This document shows positions 5,019 to 6,241 of a stretch of DNA of 6,241 nt, one piece after another. Below the pieces are notes generated by a model. It searched no databases, was not told the DNA's origin, and saw only the letters and a list, made by a program, of their open reading frames with translations. Position 1 is the stretch's first letter. Each line of letters starts with the position of its first letter. The DNA comes from Bacillota bacterium (GTDB taxonomy: Bacteria > Bacillota > Clostridia > DSM-8532): the NCBI GenBank assembly GCA_023426765.1, contig JAEZBW010000446.1, positions 1 through 6,241 of the forward strand, in the 5' to 3' direction. The position numbers and the translations under genes were made by a program.

Positions 5019-6241
5019 TTAAACACTGTACAGGATCTCCTCGTAGGTCGGTACAGCCCAGTATTTACTTCCGGTCAAAGCTTCCAGCTCATCCACAACG
5101 CCGCGCAGTGTCTGCATCTTCATGAAAATTGTTTCACGACAGAATTTCGCCAGATCAAGGGAATCGCTATGATCCTTGATCTGAAGTACCACGCCTTCAA
5201 GTTCCTCCAGTTTTCTGTAGAGGCAATCCGAAAGCTTCGCGATCTTCGACAAGAGGGACTCTTCCAGAACGCTGGTAACACCGGAGAAGGATTTCTTGCG
5301 CAGGGCTGTTTCAGCCAAATCGCTCTGGTAATTTACAACCGAAGGAATAATAAACTTTTTCACCATATCCAGCATGGTTAATGCTTCGATATGGATGGTC
5401 TTGCTGTAGTTTTCCAGCAGGATTTCAAAACGGGAATGCATTTCGGTTTTTGTATAAACCTTGTGCTTGGTAAACAGCTGAACATTCTTTTCATCGACGA
5501 AGCACGGAAGGGATTCAGGTGTGGTTTTCAGGTTCAGCAGCCCGCGCTTTTCGGCTTCAGCCACCCATTCATCGGCGTAGTTGTTGCCATTGAAGATGAT
5601 TCTCTTATGCTTGCGGATGGATTCTGTCACCAGAGCGCCCAGATCTTCCTTCAGGTTGCTGCTCTTTTCCAGTTTATCGGCAAATTCCGAAAGGGCTTCA
5701 GCAACAATCGTATTTAACACAATGTTCGGTCCGGCGATGGAGAAGGACGAGCCCAGCATTCTGAACTCAAACTTGTTGCCGGTGAACGCAAAGGGTGATG
5801 TACGGTTACGGTCGGTATTATCCTTCGGGAAATGGGGCAGCACGGCCGCACCGATTTCCATCTGAATTTTTTCCTTATCCTTGTAAAGGGTTCCGGTTTC
5901 CAGCGCCTCAAGGATTTCAGTCAGCTCTTCGCCAAGGAAGATGGATACGATAGCCGGAGGGGCTTCATTCGCACCAAGTCTGTGGTCGTTACCGGCACTG
6001 GCAACCGATACACGAAGCAGATCCTGATATTCATCCACTGCTTTGATCACGGCGGTTAAAAACAGCAGGAACTGTGCATTCTGCGATGGGGTATCACCTG
6101 GTTCCAGCAGGTTTACGCCGGTATCGGTGGAAATGGACCAGTTGTTGTGCTTGCCGCTTCCGTTCACGCCGGCAAACGGTTTCTCGTGCAGCAGACAGGT
6201 GAGGTTATGCTTGTTTGCGACGGTTTTCATCAGTTCCATGG
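5019..6241 (-). CDS. glnN: Glutamine synthetase type III, C-terminal part (5' end outside window)
   Basis: This enzyme joins ammonia to glutamate using ATP to make glutamine, the entry point for nitrogen. About 407 codons are visible; type III enzymes are about 700 residues, so nearly 300 N-terminal residues lie beyond the window. The reading frame continues to the window edge and the Met at 6239 is internal. Counting from that Met, type III signatures are NGSGKHNNWS (26-35), AGNDHRLGANEAPPAIVSI (82-100) and DRNRTSPFAFTGNKFEFR (143-160), which form the glutamate and ATP site. A long helical C-terminal region follows, ending in PTYEEILYSV. These motifs and the long tail separate it from the shorter type I enzyme (about 440-470 residues), which is the common GlnA. 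It is followed, same strand, by the structured leader and the ammonium transporter with PII domain, so the products act in consecutive steps. No defect is visible in the part shown. Confidence 0.93.
   Translation of the reverse strand, partial: MELMKTVANKHNLTCLLHEKPFAGVNGSGKHNNWSISTDTGVNLLEPGDTPSQNAQFLLFLTAVIKAVDEYQDLLRVSVASAGNDHRLGANEAPPAIVSIFLGEELTEILEALETGTLYKDKEKIQMEIGAAVLPHFPKDNTDRNRTSPFAFTGNKFEFRMLGSSFSIAGPNIVLNTIVAEALSEFADKLEKSSNLKEDLGALVTESIRKHKRIIFNGNNYADEWVAEAEKRGLLNLKTTPESLPCFVDEKNVQLFTKHKVYTKTEMHSRFEILLENYSKTIHIEALTMLDMVKKFIIPSVVNYQSDLAETALRKKSFSGVTSVLEESLLSKIAKLSDCLYRKLEELEGVVLQIKDHSDSLDLAKFCRETIFMKMQTLRGVVDELEALTGSKYWAVPTYEEILYSV

Noticed and set aside
4971..6059. Plus-strand open frames across glutamine synthetase
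   Set aside because: They are antisense to a strongly conserved enzyme; the first begins in the leader and only reads the reverse of the C-terminal helices.

Overview
The window reads as a nitrogen-assimilation locus of a low-to-medium GC Firmicute, most likely from the Clostridia. The reasons are a type III glutamine synthetase, strong GAGG/GGAGGG ribosome binding sites, and many intrinsic-terminator hairpins with U-runs. The taxonomic call is an inference, not a proof.

Layout. Positions 1-642 (+ strand) hold the 3' part of a sugar-phosphate isomerase/epimerase-type TIM-barrel gene; it is AT-rich compared with the rest. A 195-base gap with no convincing gene follows. Everything after that lies on the minus strand. 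In transcription order it runs: the C-terminal part of a type III glutamine synthetase (6241-5019, cut by the window edge), a 386-base leader (5018-4633), an ammonium transporter fused to a PII signalling domain (4632-2947), a 276-base gap full of inverted repeats (2946-2671), and a glutamine-dependent asparagine synthetase (2670-838).

How the genes work together. The transporter brings in ammonium and glutamine synthetase fixes it into glutamine. AsnB then moves the glutamine amide nitrogen onto aspartate. The PII domain on the transporter would report cellular energy and 2-oxoglutarate status directly to the pore. It keeps the pore-plugging arginine of the T-loop but lacks the tyrosine that is uridylylated in enteric PII proteins.

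The most unusual part is the leader between glutamine synthetase and the transporter. It holds three tandem copies, plus a decayed fourth, of a unit of about 86 bases, each able to form a terminator-like hairpin. Differences between copies keep pairing through G-U wobbles only in the minus-strand RNA, which points to a selected RNA structure. In each copy a short hexaloop hairpin overlaps the 5' arm of the larger hairpin, so the two are mutually exclusive, as in antitermination leaders. The asnB upstream region has a second, unrelated set of hairpins, including a possible promoter followed at once by an intrinsic terminator.
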